Assembly: GCA_946405145.1 (NCBI GenBank)
Contig: CAMJGE010000004.1
Location: forward strand, 116,642-180,641
Direction: 5' to 3'
Source of the DNA: an uncultured Prevotella sp.
GTDB taxonomy: Bacteria > Bacteroidota > Bacteroidia > Bacteroidales > Bacteroidaceae
Length of the DNA stretch: 64,000 nucleotides
Position 1 is the stretch's first letter. The number at the start of each line of letters is the position of its first letter. The notes beneath the pieces were generated by a model that saw nothing but the letters and a program-made list of their open reading frames with translations, made no database searches and was not told the origin of the DNA. Position numbers and translations under genes: made by a program. Positions 6,752 through 16,941 of this stretch are shown here, one piece after another.

Positions 6752-9627
6752 CACTCATCGTATTCTTCGTTGCAGCTGTTATTGGCTGCTCGACCAAGAA
6801 AAACACCGTCGGCTCACGTCGATGGCATGCATTTAACGCGCGCTATAACACCTATTTTAATGGCTCTCAGGCTTTCATCGAGGGAAACTTAGAGAAGGAA
6901 AAGGGACATCAGGACAACTTCACAGAGATGCTGCCACTCTACCCTGTGGGCAAGCGTGAGAGTCGGGAGTTAGGAAAAGCTATGTATGAACGTGCCATTG
7001 AGAAATGCGAAAAGGCCATCCGTCAGCATAGTATCAAGGCAAAACCAGAGTGGAACAGCAATCGCAGGAAGACTGCCAAGGATCGTGAGTGGCTGGGCAG
7101 AAGGGAATATAACCCTTTTCTCTGGCGGGCATGGCTATTGCTGGGCAAGGCGCAGTTTCAGGAGGGAGCCTTCGAGGAGGCTGCCGCCACCTTCACCTAC
7201 ATGACGAGGATCTACCACACCCAACCCATGCAGAACGGACTGGCCAGAGCATGGCTCGCCAAATGCTACACGGAGCTGGGATGGATGTACGACGCAGAGG
7301 ACGTGATCAGGAACATGAGTCGTGACTCGATGGACTTCAGGGCAGTGAAAGACTGGGACTATACCTACGCCAACTACTATATCTCTCAAGGCGACTACCA
7401 GAAGGCGGTGCCCTATCTGCGGAAGGTGATCAGCCATGAGAAGCGCCGCGTGCAGAGAGCCAGAGAGTGGTACCTGATGGGACAGATAGAGACCCAGCTT
7501 GGTCATCGCGACAAGGCATTCGACGCTTTCCAGCACGTGATCAGAAACCACCCACCCTACCAACTGGAGTTTAATGCCCGCATCGCCCAGACAGAAGTGA
7601 TGCCCCAGGGAAGCAGACAGAAGATCAGTAAGCTGAGACGGATGGCGCGCAACGACAACAATAAGGAGTATCTGGATCAGGTTTATTACGCCATCGGCAA
7701 TGTGTATCTCACAGAACGCGACACTATGCAGGCCATCGCTGCTTACGAGAAGGGCAATAAGGCCTCTGTGAGAAACGGCATTGAGAAGGGCGTGCTGCTA
7801 TTGACATTAGGTAATCTCTACTGGGACAAGGAGCGTTACAACGATGCACAGCGCTGTTATGGCGAAGCCATCGGCCTGCTAGACAGAGAGCGTCCTGACT
7901 ATGAACAGCTGTCGCTGCGCTCGAAGGTGCTCGACGAACTGGTGCCCTATACAGATGCCATCCACCTGCAGGACTCGCTGTTGCTGTTGTCGGAGATGCC
8001 AGAGGCAGACCGCATGAAAGCCATCAACCGTGTGATTGAGGCCCTGAAGCAACAGGAGAAGGAAGCGCGTGACGCCCTGTTGGCGGAAGAAGCCGAACAG
8101 CAACAAGGCACACAGGCTGGATTCAACCAGCCTCAACTACCGACACCACAGGCACCACAACAGGGCAACGGACAGTGGTATTTCTATAATCCTGTAGCCG
8201 TCAGTCAGGGTAAGGCTTCGTTCCAGAGGCTCTGGGGCAAGCGTGAGAACAAGGACAACTGGCAGCGCAGCAACCAGACTGTCGTCAGCCTAGAGGAGAA
8301 AAAGAATCTAGAGGATCCAGATAGCCTAGGAACCCTAGAAACCCTAGAAACCCTAGATAGCCTAGGAACCCCAGATAATCCCGAACAGCTCGATCCGCAT
8401 GATCCTATCTACTATCTGGCACAGATATCTTTCACACCGGAAGAGAAAGCTGCTGCTCACGAGATTCTGAAAGATGCCCTCTTCCATGCAGGTATCATCT
8501 TCAAGGATAAGCTCGACAACCTGAGACTCAGCGAGAAGATGCTAGTAAGACTCACCAACGAGTATCAGGACTACCCACAGATGGACGAGGCGCTATATCA
8601 CCTGTTCCTGCTCTATTCACGACAAGGGCGCACCCTGCAGGCCACAAACTGTCTCAGCAGACTGAAAGCCGACTACCCCGACAGCGAATGGACCATCCTG
8701 CTCTCCGACCCTTACTTTAAGGAGAATGCCCGTTTTGGTGAGCACATCGAGGACTCTCTCTATGCCGCTACCTATGAGGCCTTTAAACAAGACAGGCTGG
8801 AGGTCGTGAAACATAACGCCAAACTCTCGGAAGAACGGTTTCCATTGGGTGCCAACCGTGCGAAGTTCATTTTCATCGATGGTATGACTCGCCTGAACGA
8901 TGGTGACGGCGACGGCTGTCTTGAGCGCATGCGCCAGGTGGTGGAGCAATATCCTGAGAGTGAGGTCAGTGAACTGGCAGGTATGATTATCAAGGGTGTG
9001 CAGGAGGGTCGACGCCTCTATGGCGGCAAGTTCGACATTGGTGAAATATGGTCCAGAAGAGACATCACGATGCAGGCAGACTCCACGAAAGCTGACACCC
9101 TAAGTGCTGCGCGCGACGAACGGTTTATGTTTATCCTAGCCTATGAACCTGACTCCGTGAACGAGAACCAGCTGCTGTTCGAGATGGCTCGCTATAACTT
9201 CACTAATTTTCTAGTGCGCAGCTTCGATATCACCATCGACGAGGATGAGGGGCTGCATCGTATGCATATCAGCGGCTTCCTGAGCTACGACGAGGCGATG
9301 CAATATGCCCGTCAGCTCTATGCCGACAAGGTGATGGCTGACAAGCTGAAGGGCTGTCGCAGTATGATTATCAGTGAGAGCAACTTCGCCCTGATAGGCA
9401 TACGGTTCAGCTACGACGACTACCTGCAGTTCTATGAGGACACCTTCGTACCCATGAAGGTCAGTGAAAAGAAACTGCTGATAGAGCCGGCAGAGGTTGA
9501 ACGGATTGACGCTGAGGATGTGGTGACACCTGAGGAGCAAACCACAGAGGAGCAAGACGACCTGTTCCCCACAGAGAGACCTCAGCCGCAAGTACAGGAT
9601 TTTGAATTTGAAGATGACTTTTGGTAA
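6730..9627 (+). CDS. porW: TPR lipoprotein, PorW/SprE-like (type IX secretion/gliding)
   Basis: Lipobox VIGCSTKK; RWHAFNARYNTYFNGSQAFIEG N-terminus; multiple TPRs; adjacent to a PorX-like gene. Confidence 0.8.
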   Translation: MHWRWHIALIVFFVAAVIGCSTKKNTVGSRRWHAFNARYNTYFNGSQAFIEGNLEKEKGHQDNFTEMLPLYPVGKRESRELGKAMYERAIEKCEKAIRQHSIKAKPEWNSNRRKTAKDREWLGRREYNPFLWRAWLLLGKAQFQEGAFEEAAATFTYMTRIYHTQPMQNGLARAWLAKCYTELGWMYDAEDVIRNMSRDSMDFRAVKDWDYTYANYYISQGDYQKAVPYLRKVISHEKRRVQRAREWYLMGQIETQLGHRDKAFDAFQHVIRNHPPYQLEFNARIAQTEVMPQGSRQKISKLRRMARNDNNKEYLDQVYYAIGNVYLTERDTMQAIAAYEKGNKASVRNGIEKGVLLLTLGNLYWDKERYNDAQRCYGEAIGLLDRERPDYEQLSLRSKVLDELVPYTDAIHLQDSLLLLSEMPEADRMKAINRVIEALKQQEKEARDALLAEEAEQQQGTQAGFNQPQLPTPQAPQQGNGQWYFYNPVAVSQGKASFQRLWGKRENKDNWQRSNQTVVSLEEKKNLEDPDSLGTLETLETLDSLGTPDNPEQLDPHDPIYYLAQISFTPEEKAAAHEILKDALFHAGIIFKDKLDNLRLSEKMLVRLTNEYQDYPQMDEALYHLFLLYSRQGRTLQATNCLSRLKADYPDSEWTILLSDPYFKENARFGEHIEDSLYAATYEAFKQDRLEVVKHNAKLSEERFPLGANRAKFIFIDGMTRLNDGDGDGCLERMRQVVEQYPESEVSELAGMIIKGVQEGRRLYGGKFDIGEIWSRRDITMQADSTKADTLSAARDERFMFILAYEPDSVNENQLLFEMARYNFTNFLVRSFDITIDEDEGLHRMHISGFLSYDEAMQYARQLYADKVMADKLKGCRSMIISESNFALIGIRFSYDDYLQFYEDTFVPMKVSEKKLLIEPAEVERIDAEDVVTPEEQTTEEQDDLFPTERPQPQVQDFEFEDDFW
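8298..8374 (+). repeat. CTAG-rich tandem repeat inside the porW-like gene
   Basis: cctaggaaccctagaaaccctagaaaccctagatagcctaggaacc; seven CTAG in about 80 bp. Confidence 0.8.
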
Positions 9628-9655
9628 AGGTAAAAAGTAAAAAAGTAAAAAAGTG
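9627..9655 (+). repeat. (GTAAAAAA)n-like tract between the porW- and porX-like genes
   Basis: ggtaaaaagtaaaaaagtaaaaaagtg. Confidence 0.7.
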
Positions 9656-9659
9656 AAGC

Positions 9660-11216
9660 ATGACGAACGGATTGTTACTTTGGGTAGATGATGAGATTGA
9701 GCTGTTGAAGGCGCACCTTCTATTTCTGGAGAAGAAAGGCTACGGGGTGATGACTGTTACCAACGGCAGCGATGCCATCGACCTGTGCAAGGAGAAGAAC
9801 TTCGACCTGGTGTTGCTCGACGAACAGATGCCAGGATTGAGTGGACTGGAGACGCTGCGACGCATCAAGGAGCTGCAGCCCTCGCTACCTGTTGTCATGG
9901 TGACAAAGAGTGAGGAGGAAAATATCATGGAACAGGCCATCGGACAGAAGATTGCCGACTATCTTATCAAACCCGTGAATCCTAACCAGATTCTGCTGAC
10001 ACTGAAGAAGAACATTCATCGCAAGGAGATAGTGACAGAGGTGACCCAGAGCCAGTATCAGCAGAACTTTCAACAAATTGCGATGCAGATTCTGGACTGT
10101 AAGTCGTGGAAAGACTGGGCTGACGTGTATCGCCGACTCGTGCATTGGGAACTGGAACTGACTGCTGCTGACAGCACCATGACAGAGATGCTGCACATGC
10201 AGAAGGAAGATGCCAACAATGGCTTTGCCAAGTTTATCAAGGCAAATTACCTTTCGTGGCTAAGTGGGCGCGAGGGCGCTCCTATCCTCTCCCCCGATAT
10301 CTTCAAGACCAAGGTGTTTCCACTGCTCAACGAGGGGCAGAAAGTGTTTCTCGTGGTGATCGACAACTTCCGCTATGACCAGTGGCGCATGCTTGAGAAG
10401 GAGTTCTGTGAGAACTTCGACATCGACGAGGATGTGTATTGCAGCATACTGCCTACTGCCACCCAATATGCACGCAACGCCATTTTCAGCGGACTCATGC
10501 CCAACGAGATTGAGAAGATGTTTCCCGACCTCTGGGTGGATGAAGACGAGGAGGAAGGCAAGAACCTGAACGAGGAGCCCCTTGTAAGGACTCAGTTGGA
10601 ACGATTTCGCAGGAAAAACACGTTCTCGTATCACAAGGTGAACAGTTCCAGCGATGCCGACAAGCTGCTGCAACAGTTCAATACCCTCATGAAGAATGAC
10701 CTGAACGTGATCGTGTTCAATTTTATCGACATGCTGAGTCATGCCCGTACAGAGTCGAAGATGGTGCGTGAGCTTGCCAACAATGAGAGTGCCTATCGCA
10801 GCATTACCCTCTCCTGGTTCCGCCACTCCGTGATAGCCGACTTCTTCAAGCTATTGGCACAGACTGACTGTCAGGTGATACTGACCACTGATCATGGCAG
10901 CATCCGCTGTACGCAGCCTGTGAAGATTGTTGGCGACAGAAACACGAACACTAACCTGCGCTATAAGTTAGGCAAGAATCTGGCTTACGACGACAAGAGC
11001 CTCTTCGTGATCAAAGAGCCCCAGAAAGCGCTGTTGCCTGCCCCTAACCTATCGACAAGCTATGTCTTCGCTACAGGCGACTCGTTTTTCGCCTATCCGA
11101 ACAACTACAACTATTACGTGACCTACTATCGTGACACCTTCCAGCATGGTGGTATCTCGATGGAGGAGATGATTATACCGATTGTAACGATGAATAGTAA
11201 AAAAGTAAAAAGGTAA
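9660..11216 (+). CDS. porX: PorX-like response regulator with alkaline-phosphatase-like (PglZ) output domain
   Basis: Receiver domain LLWVDDEIELLKAH...LVLLDEQMPG...DYLIKPVNP, then VVIDNFRYDQW...FIDMLSHAR...LTTDHGS. Confidence 0.9.
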   Translation: MTNGLLLWVDDEIELLKAHLLFLEKKGYGVMTVTNGSDAIDLCKEKNFDLVLLDEQMPGLSGLETLRRIKELQPSLPVVMVTKSEEENIMEQAIGQKIADYLIKPVNPNQILLTLKKNIHRKEIVTEVTQSQYQQNFQQIAMQILDCKSWKDWADVYRRLVHWELELTAADSTMTEMLHMQKEDANNGFAKFIKANYLSWLSGREGAPILSPDIFKTKVFPLLNEGQKVFLVVIDNFRYDQWRMLEKEFCENFDIDEDVYCSILPTATQYARNAIFSGLMPNEIEKMFPDLWVDEDEEEGKNLNEEPLVRTQLERFRRKNTFSYHKVNSSSDADKLLQQFNTLMKNDLNVIVFNFIDMLSHARTESKMVRELANNESAYRSITLSWFRHSVIADFFKLLAQTDCQVILTTDHGSIRCTQPVKIVGDRNTNTNLRYKLGKNLAYDDKSLFVIKEPQKALLPAPNLSTSYVFATGDSFFAYPNNYNYYVTYYRDTFQHGGISMEEMIIPIVTMNSKKVKR

Positions 11217-11217
11217 G
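11197..11217 (+). repeat. GTAAAAAAGTAAAAAG tract forming the end of the porX-like gene
   Basis: agtaaaaaagtaaaaaggtaag encodes SKKVKR-stop. Confidence 0.7.
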
Positions 11218-11227
11218 AAAAAGAGAT

Positions 11228-11635
11228 ATGGATATCAAAATCAATGATTTAGGCAGTATTCATGAGGCTGCACGCCAGTTTATCGCCCAGATTGGCGAAC
11301 ACAAGGTTTTTGCCTTCTATGGCAATATGGGCGCAGGGAAAACCACATTTGTAAAGGCGATCTGCGAAGAACTAGGAGTGGATGATGTCATCACCAGTCC
11401 TACATTTGCGATCATCAACGAGTATCATGCAGAAAAGGGTATCATCTACCACTTTGACTTCTATCGCATCAAGAAACTCGAAGAGGTGTATGACATGGGA
11501 TATGAGGACTATTTCTACAGTGGGGCACTCTGTTTCATCGAGTGGCCAGAACTGATAGAGGAGCTACTGCCAGAGGACGCTGTGAGGGTGAGCATCACAG
11601 AAAATGCCGATGGCACACGAACCGTCAAGATATAA
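11228..11635 (+). CDS. tsaE: tRNA threonylcarbamoyladenosine biosynthesis protein TsaE
   Basis: Walker A GNMGAGKTTFVKAI; TSPTFAIINEY; IYHFDFYRI; FIEWPE. Confidence 0.95.
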   Translation: MDIKINDLGSIHEAARQFIAQIGEHKVFAFYGNMGAGKTTFVKAICEELGVDDVITSPTFAIINEYHAEKGIIYHFDFYRIKKLEEVYDMGYEDYFYSGALCFIEWPELIEELLPEDAVRVSITENADGTRTVKI

Positions 11636-11672
11636 ATAGAAAGAGGTGAGCCTGTGCCCACCTCTTTTCTAT
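11636..11672. terminator. Bidirectional terminator between convergent genes
   Basis: ATAGAAAGAGGTG...CACCTCTTTTCTAT inverted repeat. Confidence 0.7.
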
Positions 11673-11995
11673 GATACGTTCTGTTCCTGGAAATCCAGGT
11701 CTGCCTGTACGATGAAAAACACTTCTTTAGGATTGAACGTGGCACAGAAGCCCTCGTCCTTAGCCCGCTTACACACATAAGAAGCTATCTCCTCGAGGTC
11801 GATATCCACTTCCTCCTCCTCGCTCTCCAAGATACCACTTGTATAATAATAGTCAACAATGAGATCCATCATATAGAGGATATCCTTGTCGCTATAGAAC
11901 TTCTTGATATCTGAGGGCAGCTGTGTGCGAATATAAGCCAGTTCCCGTCTGTTCTCCTCTTCGTCGAGACGGATTTCTTCGTCAAAACTTGCCAT
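11669..11995 (-). CDS. Conserved hypothetical acidic protein
   Basis: 108-aa ORF directly downstream of trxA on the same strand. Confidence 0.6.
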   Translation of the reverse strand: MASFDEEIRLDEEENRRELAYIRTQLPSDIKKFYSDKDILYMMDLIVDYYYTSGILESEEEEVDIDLEEIASYVCKRAKDEGFCATFNPKEVFFIVQADLDFQEQNVS

Positions 11996-11997
11996 CC

Positions 11998-12312
11998 TTA
12001 CAGCAGTGCTTGGAATTTCTCCTCAATCTTTGCCTTTGGCTGTGCACCAACCATTTTGTCAACCACTTCACCATTCTTGAAGAAGAGGATAGTGGGGATG
12101 TTACGGATGCCGAACTCAGCAGCCAGATCATCGTTCTCCTCTACATCGCACTTGCCCACTACGATCTTACCATCGAAGGTCTGAGCCAGTTCTGAAATAA
12201 TGGGAGAGACCATACGGCAGGGGCCACACCATGTAGCCCAGAAATCCACTACCAGTGGCAGATTGCCACTCTTCAGACTCGCAAAATTCTCATTTGTGAT
12301 TGTTACTTCCAT
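11998..12312 (-). CDS. trxA: Thioredoxin
   Basis: DFWATWCGPCRM active site. Confidence 0.95.
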   Translation of the reverse strand: MEVTITNENFASLKSGNLPLVVDFWATWCGPCRMVSPIISELAQTFDGKIVVGKCDVEENDDLAAEFGIRNIPTILFFKNGEVVDKMVGAQPKAKIEEKFQALL

Positions 12313-12372
12313 TGTTTTCTTTATTTAAAAGTGAATACTAAGTTTATAATAACTTCTGCAAATTATATGCCA

Positions 12373-15300
12373 TTAATTAATACGATAGTCGAGACCATCT
12401 ACCTTGTCGATATAGTCGATCAGTGAATGACGCACATCAACCCCATGACTCTTACTGCGCAACAGCACATGATTAGCACCTCGCGAGTCGCGCAACTGGA
12501 AGAAGAGCTGCGTCTTTCCAGGGTTATTGCCAATAATCTCGTTGAGATCGGCCACTACCTGGGTATCGAGCATGTCAGTCACCATCGAGATGGTGATACG
12601 CTCCACGGCTTTCTCCTTCACACGCTGCAGATACTCCACGTTCTGCACCTTGAACTCCATCTGGTTGCTGTGCATGAAACGGGGCTGCAACTTAGCTGTG
12701 ACATAGACTGAAGCTCCTTCTGTAAACATGCCGTTCCAGCGCCCCCAATCCTGTCCGAACAACGGTATTTCGCCAGAACCTTCAAAGTCCTCAATAGTAA
12801 CGAAGCCACAGGGCTCACCACTCTTTGTAAACTTCTGACGCACAGCTGTCACGATGCCACCCAACAGGATATCCTCTCGCCCGTTCAGCTTTGTCAGATC
12901 TGCCAAATCGGCACATTTCGCATTACAAAGGTTGTCGAGGATGATCTTATACTCATCGAGCGGATGAGCCGAGAGATAAATGCCCACCAGCTCACGCTCC
13001 TTATTCAGACGCTCTATGTCGCTCCAGCGGATATCGTTCTTGGGAGGCTGTGGCTGTGCAATCTCCACCTCCTCGCCCATCATCCCAAACAGCGAGTTCT
13101 TCATCTCTGCCATCTCCTGCTGATAGAGCTGTCCATAGCGACAAAGTGTCTCAATAAACATCTCACCTTTATTGTTGGTAGCAAAGTAATCCTCACGACG
13201 GATGCCAAAGCTGTCGAAGCCACCACTCAATGCCAGCGATTCAAAAGCCTTACGATTGACAGCTGAGAAGTTGACACGCTGGGCAAAATCGTAGATATTC
13301 TTATAGGGGCCGTTCTTCTCGCGCTCCTCGATAATCGACAGTGCTGCAGAGTCGCCCATACCCTTGATGGCACCCATTCCAAAGCGGATCTCTCCATGAT
13401 GGTTTACACCAAACTTCTCATACGACTCGTTCACATCAGGGCCTAAGGTGGCAATGCCCATCGCCTTGCATTCATCCATCAGTTTTGTAATCTCCGTAAT
13501 CTGATCCCTGCGGCGACTCATGATGGCAGCCATGAACTCAGCAGGATAGTTGGCCTTGAGGTAAGCCGTCTGATAAGCTACCCATGAATAGCAGGCTGCA
13601 TGCGACTTGTTGAAGGCGTAGGAAGCAAACTTCTCCCAGTCAGCCCATATCTTCTCCAATATCTTCGGATCATGCCCATTCTTCTGTCCACCCTCGATGA
13701 ACTTTGGCTTCATGGCATCTACGATATCCTTTTTCTTCTTACCCATCGCCTTACGCAGGGCGTCACTCTCACCACGGGTAAAGTCAGCCAGCTGGCGCGA
13801 CAGCAGCATCACCTGCTCCTGATATACCGTGATTCCATAGGTATCTTTCAGGTACTTCTCCATGCAGGGAATGTCGTATTTGATTTCCTCTCGTCCGTTC
13901 TTACGCGCAATAAAAGAAGGAATATAATCCATAGGACCGGGACGATAGAGGGCATTCATGGCGATGAGGTCTTCAAACACAGTCGGATGCAGTTCACGCA
14001 GATATTTCTGCATGCCTTGCGACTCAAACTGGAAGGTACCGATCGTGCGACCTTGCTGATAGAGCTCATAGGTCTTGGGATCATCGATGGGGATGGTGTC
14101 GAGATCCACGTCGATACCACGTGTGCGCTTGATGTTAGCACAAGCCTCTTTCAACTCCGAGAGAGTCTTCAGCCCTAAGAAGTCCATCTTGATGAGACCT
14201 GTCGATTCAATCACGTGTCCGTCATACTGCGTGCAGTTCGTCTTCGTACCCTTGAAGTCCGGATCGTCTGCCGTTGAGACTGGCACATGATCAGAAATAG
14301 GGTCGCGACAAATAATGAAGCCACAGGCATGAATACCTGTGCCACGCACTGTTCCCTCGAGCATCTTCGCATACTTGATGGTGTTTGCCATCTGCGGATT
14401 GTTAGAAGCCTCAGCCTCCTGCAACTCTCTTGTACACTTGATGGCATTGGGCAGATTCATCTTCATACCATCAGGCAGACGATCTGGTATCGCCTTACAC
14501 AAGGCATTCGAATCAGCCAAAGGCAACTTTTCCACACGTGCCACATCCTTGATGGAGTTCTTCGTGGCCATCGTGGCGTATGTGATGATATGGGCACAGT
14601 TCTCATGACCATACTTGTCCATCACCCACTTCAGCACCTTGCCTCGTCCATCGTCATCGAAGTCAGTATCGATATCAGGCAGTGAGATACGGTCAGGATT
14701 CAGGAAACGCTCAAACAGCAGGTCGTACTTCAAGGGGTCGATCTTCGTGATACCCAGACAATAGGCGACCACAGAGCCTGCTGCAGAACCACGTCCCGGC
14801 CCTACCATCACACCCAGTTCATCACGGGCAGAGTTGATGAAGTCCTGCACAATCAGGAAGTAACCGGGGAATCCCATCGTCTTCATGATATGCAACTCGA
14901 ACTTCACACGTTCCACCACTTCGTCAGGTATCGGACTGCCATAGCGCCTCACAGCACCTTCGTAGGCAAGCTTTGCCAGATAGTCGGCCTCAAACTTGAT
15001 ACGGTAGATCTTATCATAGCCTCCCAGTTTCTTGATTTTCTTCTCTCCTTCCTCTGGGAGCAACTGGTTCTCGCCGTTCTCATCGCTCGTAAACTCATCG
15101 TAGAGCTGCTGTTCGGTGAATTTCTGTCGCCACTCCTCCTCTGTACCAAAACTCTCTGGGATGGGGAAGAACGGCATGATGGGATCGGCATCCAGACTAT
15201 AGGTCTCCACCTTATTTAATAATTCTACAGTGTTACTCAATGCTTCAGGCACGTCGCTGAAGATATCATTCATTTCTTGACGTGTCTTAAACCACTCCTG

Positions 15301-16086
15301 CTTGGAGTAGAGCATACGGGTGGGATCGTCAAGATCCTTGCCTGTTGACAAGCAGAGCAGGTGATCATGCGCTTCCGCATTCTCCCTGTCCACGAAGTGG
15401 GCATCGTTCGTGCACACCAGCTTCACGCCATACTCACGTGCCAGTTCTATCAGCACCTTGTTGGCCTGTTGCTGCAAGGGGAAGGTCTCGCGATTCGCAC
15501 GGATACTGGGATCAGTCACCTCATGACGCTGAAGTTCCAGATAGTAGTCGTCGCCCCAAAGACGCTTATGCCATTCAATAGCCTCACGTGCCCCGGCAAT
15601 GTCGCCTTTCAGGATCTTGGCAGGAACCTCACCAGCGATACAGGCCGAGCAAACAATCAGATCCTCATGATATTTCTCCAATTCATGCCTATCTGTACGC
15701 GGACGACTGTAGAAGCCTTCCACCCACGAGTTGCTCACGAGCTTGATCAGATTCTTATAGCCGTTGGCATTCTTTGCCAGTACAATGAGGTGGTAACCAC
15801 CCTGATCCTCTCGTGTCTCTTTCAGATGCATATCGCCACGACGTGACACATACATCTCACAGCCGAAGATGGGCTTGAAGGGTTCGAGCCCTTCTTTTTT
15901 GCGCTGTTTATTCACGCCATTGCAGATGTCGTGAAATTCCTTAATGCCGAACATATCGCCGTGATCAGTGATAGCCATACCCTTCATGCCATCATTGACC
16001 GCTTTATCTACTAACTTCTTGATACTCGACTGACCATCGAGGATCGAGTAGTAGGTATGTACATGTAGATGTACGAAATCTTCCAT
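12373..16086 (-). CDS. dnaE: DNA polymerase III subunit alpha
   Basis: PHP domain FVHLHVHTYYSILDG; PDIDTDFDDDGR; GPGRGSAAGSVVAYCLGIT. Confidence 0.97.
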   Translation of the reverse strand: MEDFVHLHVHTYYSILDGQSSIKKLVDKAVNDGMKGMAITDHGDMFGIKEFHDICNGVNKQRKKEGLEPFKPIFGCEMYVSRRGDMHLKETREDQGGYHLIVLAKNANGYKNLIKLVSNSWVEGFYSRPRTDRHELEKYHEDLIVCSACIAGEVPAKILKGDIAGAREAIEWHKRLWGDDYYLELQRHEVTDPSIRANRETFPLQQQANKVLIELAREYGVKLVCTNDAHFVDRENAEAHDHLLCLSTGKDLDDPTRMLYSKQEWFKTRQEMNDIFSDVPEALSNTVELLNKVETYSLDADPIMPFFPIPESFGTEEEWRQKFTEQQLYDEFTSDENGENQLLPEEGEKKIKKLGGYDKIYRIKFEADYLAKLAYEGAVRRYGSPIPDEVVERVKFELHIMKTMGFPGYFLIVQDFINSARDELGVMVGPGRGSAAGSVVAYCLGITKIDPLKYDLLFERFLNPDRISLPDIDTDFDDDGRGKVLKWVMDKYGHENCAHIITYATMATKNSIKDVARVEKLPLADSNALCKAIPDRLPDGMKMNLPNAIKCTRELQEAEASNNPQMANTIKYAKMLEGTVRGTGIHACGFIICRDPISDHVPVSTADDPDFKGTKTNCTQYDGHVIESTGLIKMDFLGLKTLSELKEACANIKRTRGIDVDLDTIPIDDPKTYELYQQGRTIGTFQFESQGMQKYLRELHPTVFEDLIAMNALYRPGPMDYIPSFIARKNGREEIKYDIPCMEKYLKDTYGITVYQEQVMLLSRQLADFTRGESDALRKAMGKKKKDIVDAMKPKFIEGGQKNGHDPKILEKIWADWEKFASYAFNKSHAACYSWVAYQTAYLKANYPAEFMAAIMSRRRDQITEITKLMDECKAMGIATLGPDVNESYEKFGVNHHGEIRFGMGAIKGMGDSAALSIIEEREKNGPYKNIYDFAQRVNFSAVNRKAFESLALSGGFDSFGIRREDYFATNNKGEMFIETLCRYGQLYQQEMAEMKNSLFGMMGEEVEIAQPQPPKNDIRWSDIERLNKERELVGIYLSAHPLDEYKIILDNLCNAKCADLADLTKLNGREDILLGGIVTAVRQKFTKSGEPCGFVTIEDFEGSGEIPLFGQDWGRWNGMFTEGASVYVTAKLQPRFMHSNQMEFKVQNVEYLQRVKEKAVERITISMVTDMLDTQVVADLNEIIGNNPGKTQLFFQLRDSRGANHVLLRSKSHGVDVRHSLIDYIDKVDGLDYRIN

Positions 16087-16189
16087 TTCTTAGTCTTTAT
16101 CTTGTTGTTTCGAGCTCCAAAGTTACGGCTAAAAAATGGAAATACCAAAAGAAAAACGTGAAAAGTTTGTAACTTACGTAAAAAATACG

Positions 16190-16197
16190 TACCTTTG
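16190..16197 (+). promoter_or_regulatory. -7 element TACCTTTG
   Basis: TAnnTTTG motif upstream of psd. Confidence 0.6.
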
Positions 16198-16227
16198 CAG
16201 GCGAGTATTACAACAATCAATGATCCG

Positions 16228-16917
16228 ATGGGAGAAAAAATAAAGAAACTAAAAAAGATAAGAATTCATCGAGAAGGAACCAATGAATTGACTCTCAGCG
16301 CTTTAGCTATAGCAGCTATTGCTTGGTTAATTTGGTATGGCTTCCACTCGCACATTTTTTTATGGGCATTCCTCATCGTCTTCGGCACTGCGTGGCTGAT
16401 TGCGCTCAACTTCTATCGTTGTCCGATCCGCTACTTCAATGGCGATTCTGAGAAATTAGTGGTGGCGCCTGCTGACGGTAAAATTGTAGTGGTAGAAGAG
16501 GCTGAAGAGAACACCTACTTCCACGACAAGCGTCTGATGATTTCTATCTTCATGAGTCCGCTGAATGTACATGCCAACTGGTTCCCTGTAGATGGTAAGG
16601 TGAAGTTTGTAAAACACTTCAACGGCAACTACCACAAAGCCTGGCTACCTAAAGCCAGTGAGGAGAATGAGCATGCCGACATCATGATTACCACACCTGA
16701 CGGACAGGATATCCTGGTACGCCAAATTGCCGGTGCCCTCGCCCGCCGCATCGTCACCTATGCCAAGGCCGAAGAGGAGTGCTATATTGATGAGCACTTA
16801 GGCTTTATCAAATTAGGGTCACGTGTCGATGTTTTCCTTCCACTCACAGCAAAGCCTTGTATCACGATGGATCAGCCCACTACAGGCGACCAAACTGTGA
16901 TTGCCAAACTGGCATAA
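16228..16917 (+). CDS. psd: Phosphatidylserine decarboxylase family protein
   Basis: [17 protein letters not shown]-terminal [10 protein letters not shown]; start set at MGEKIKK downstream of the promoter. Confidence 0.9.
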   Translation: MGEKIKKLKKIRIHREGTNELTLSALAIAAIAWLIWYGFHSHIFLWAFLIVFGTAWLIALNFYRCPIRYFNGDSEKLVVAPADGKIVVVEEAEENTYFHDKRLMISIFMSPLNVHANWFPVDGKVKFVKHFNGNYHKAWLPKASEENEHADIMITTPDGQDILVRQIAGALARRIVTYAKAEEECYIDEHLGFIKLGSRVDVFLPLTAKPCITMDQPTTGDQTVIAKLA

Positions 16918-16941
16918 CAGTTATTTAATGGTTATTGTTTA

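Noticed and set aside
12373-16086. Several 90-190 aa plus-strand ORFs opposite dnaE
   Set aside because: Shadow ORFs of a strongly conserved gene.
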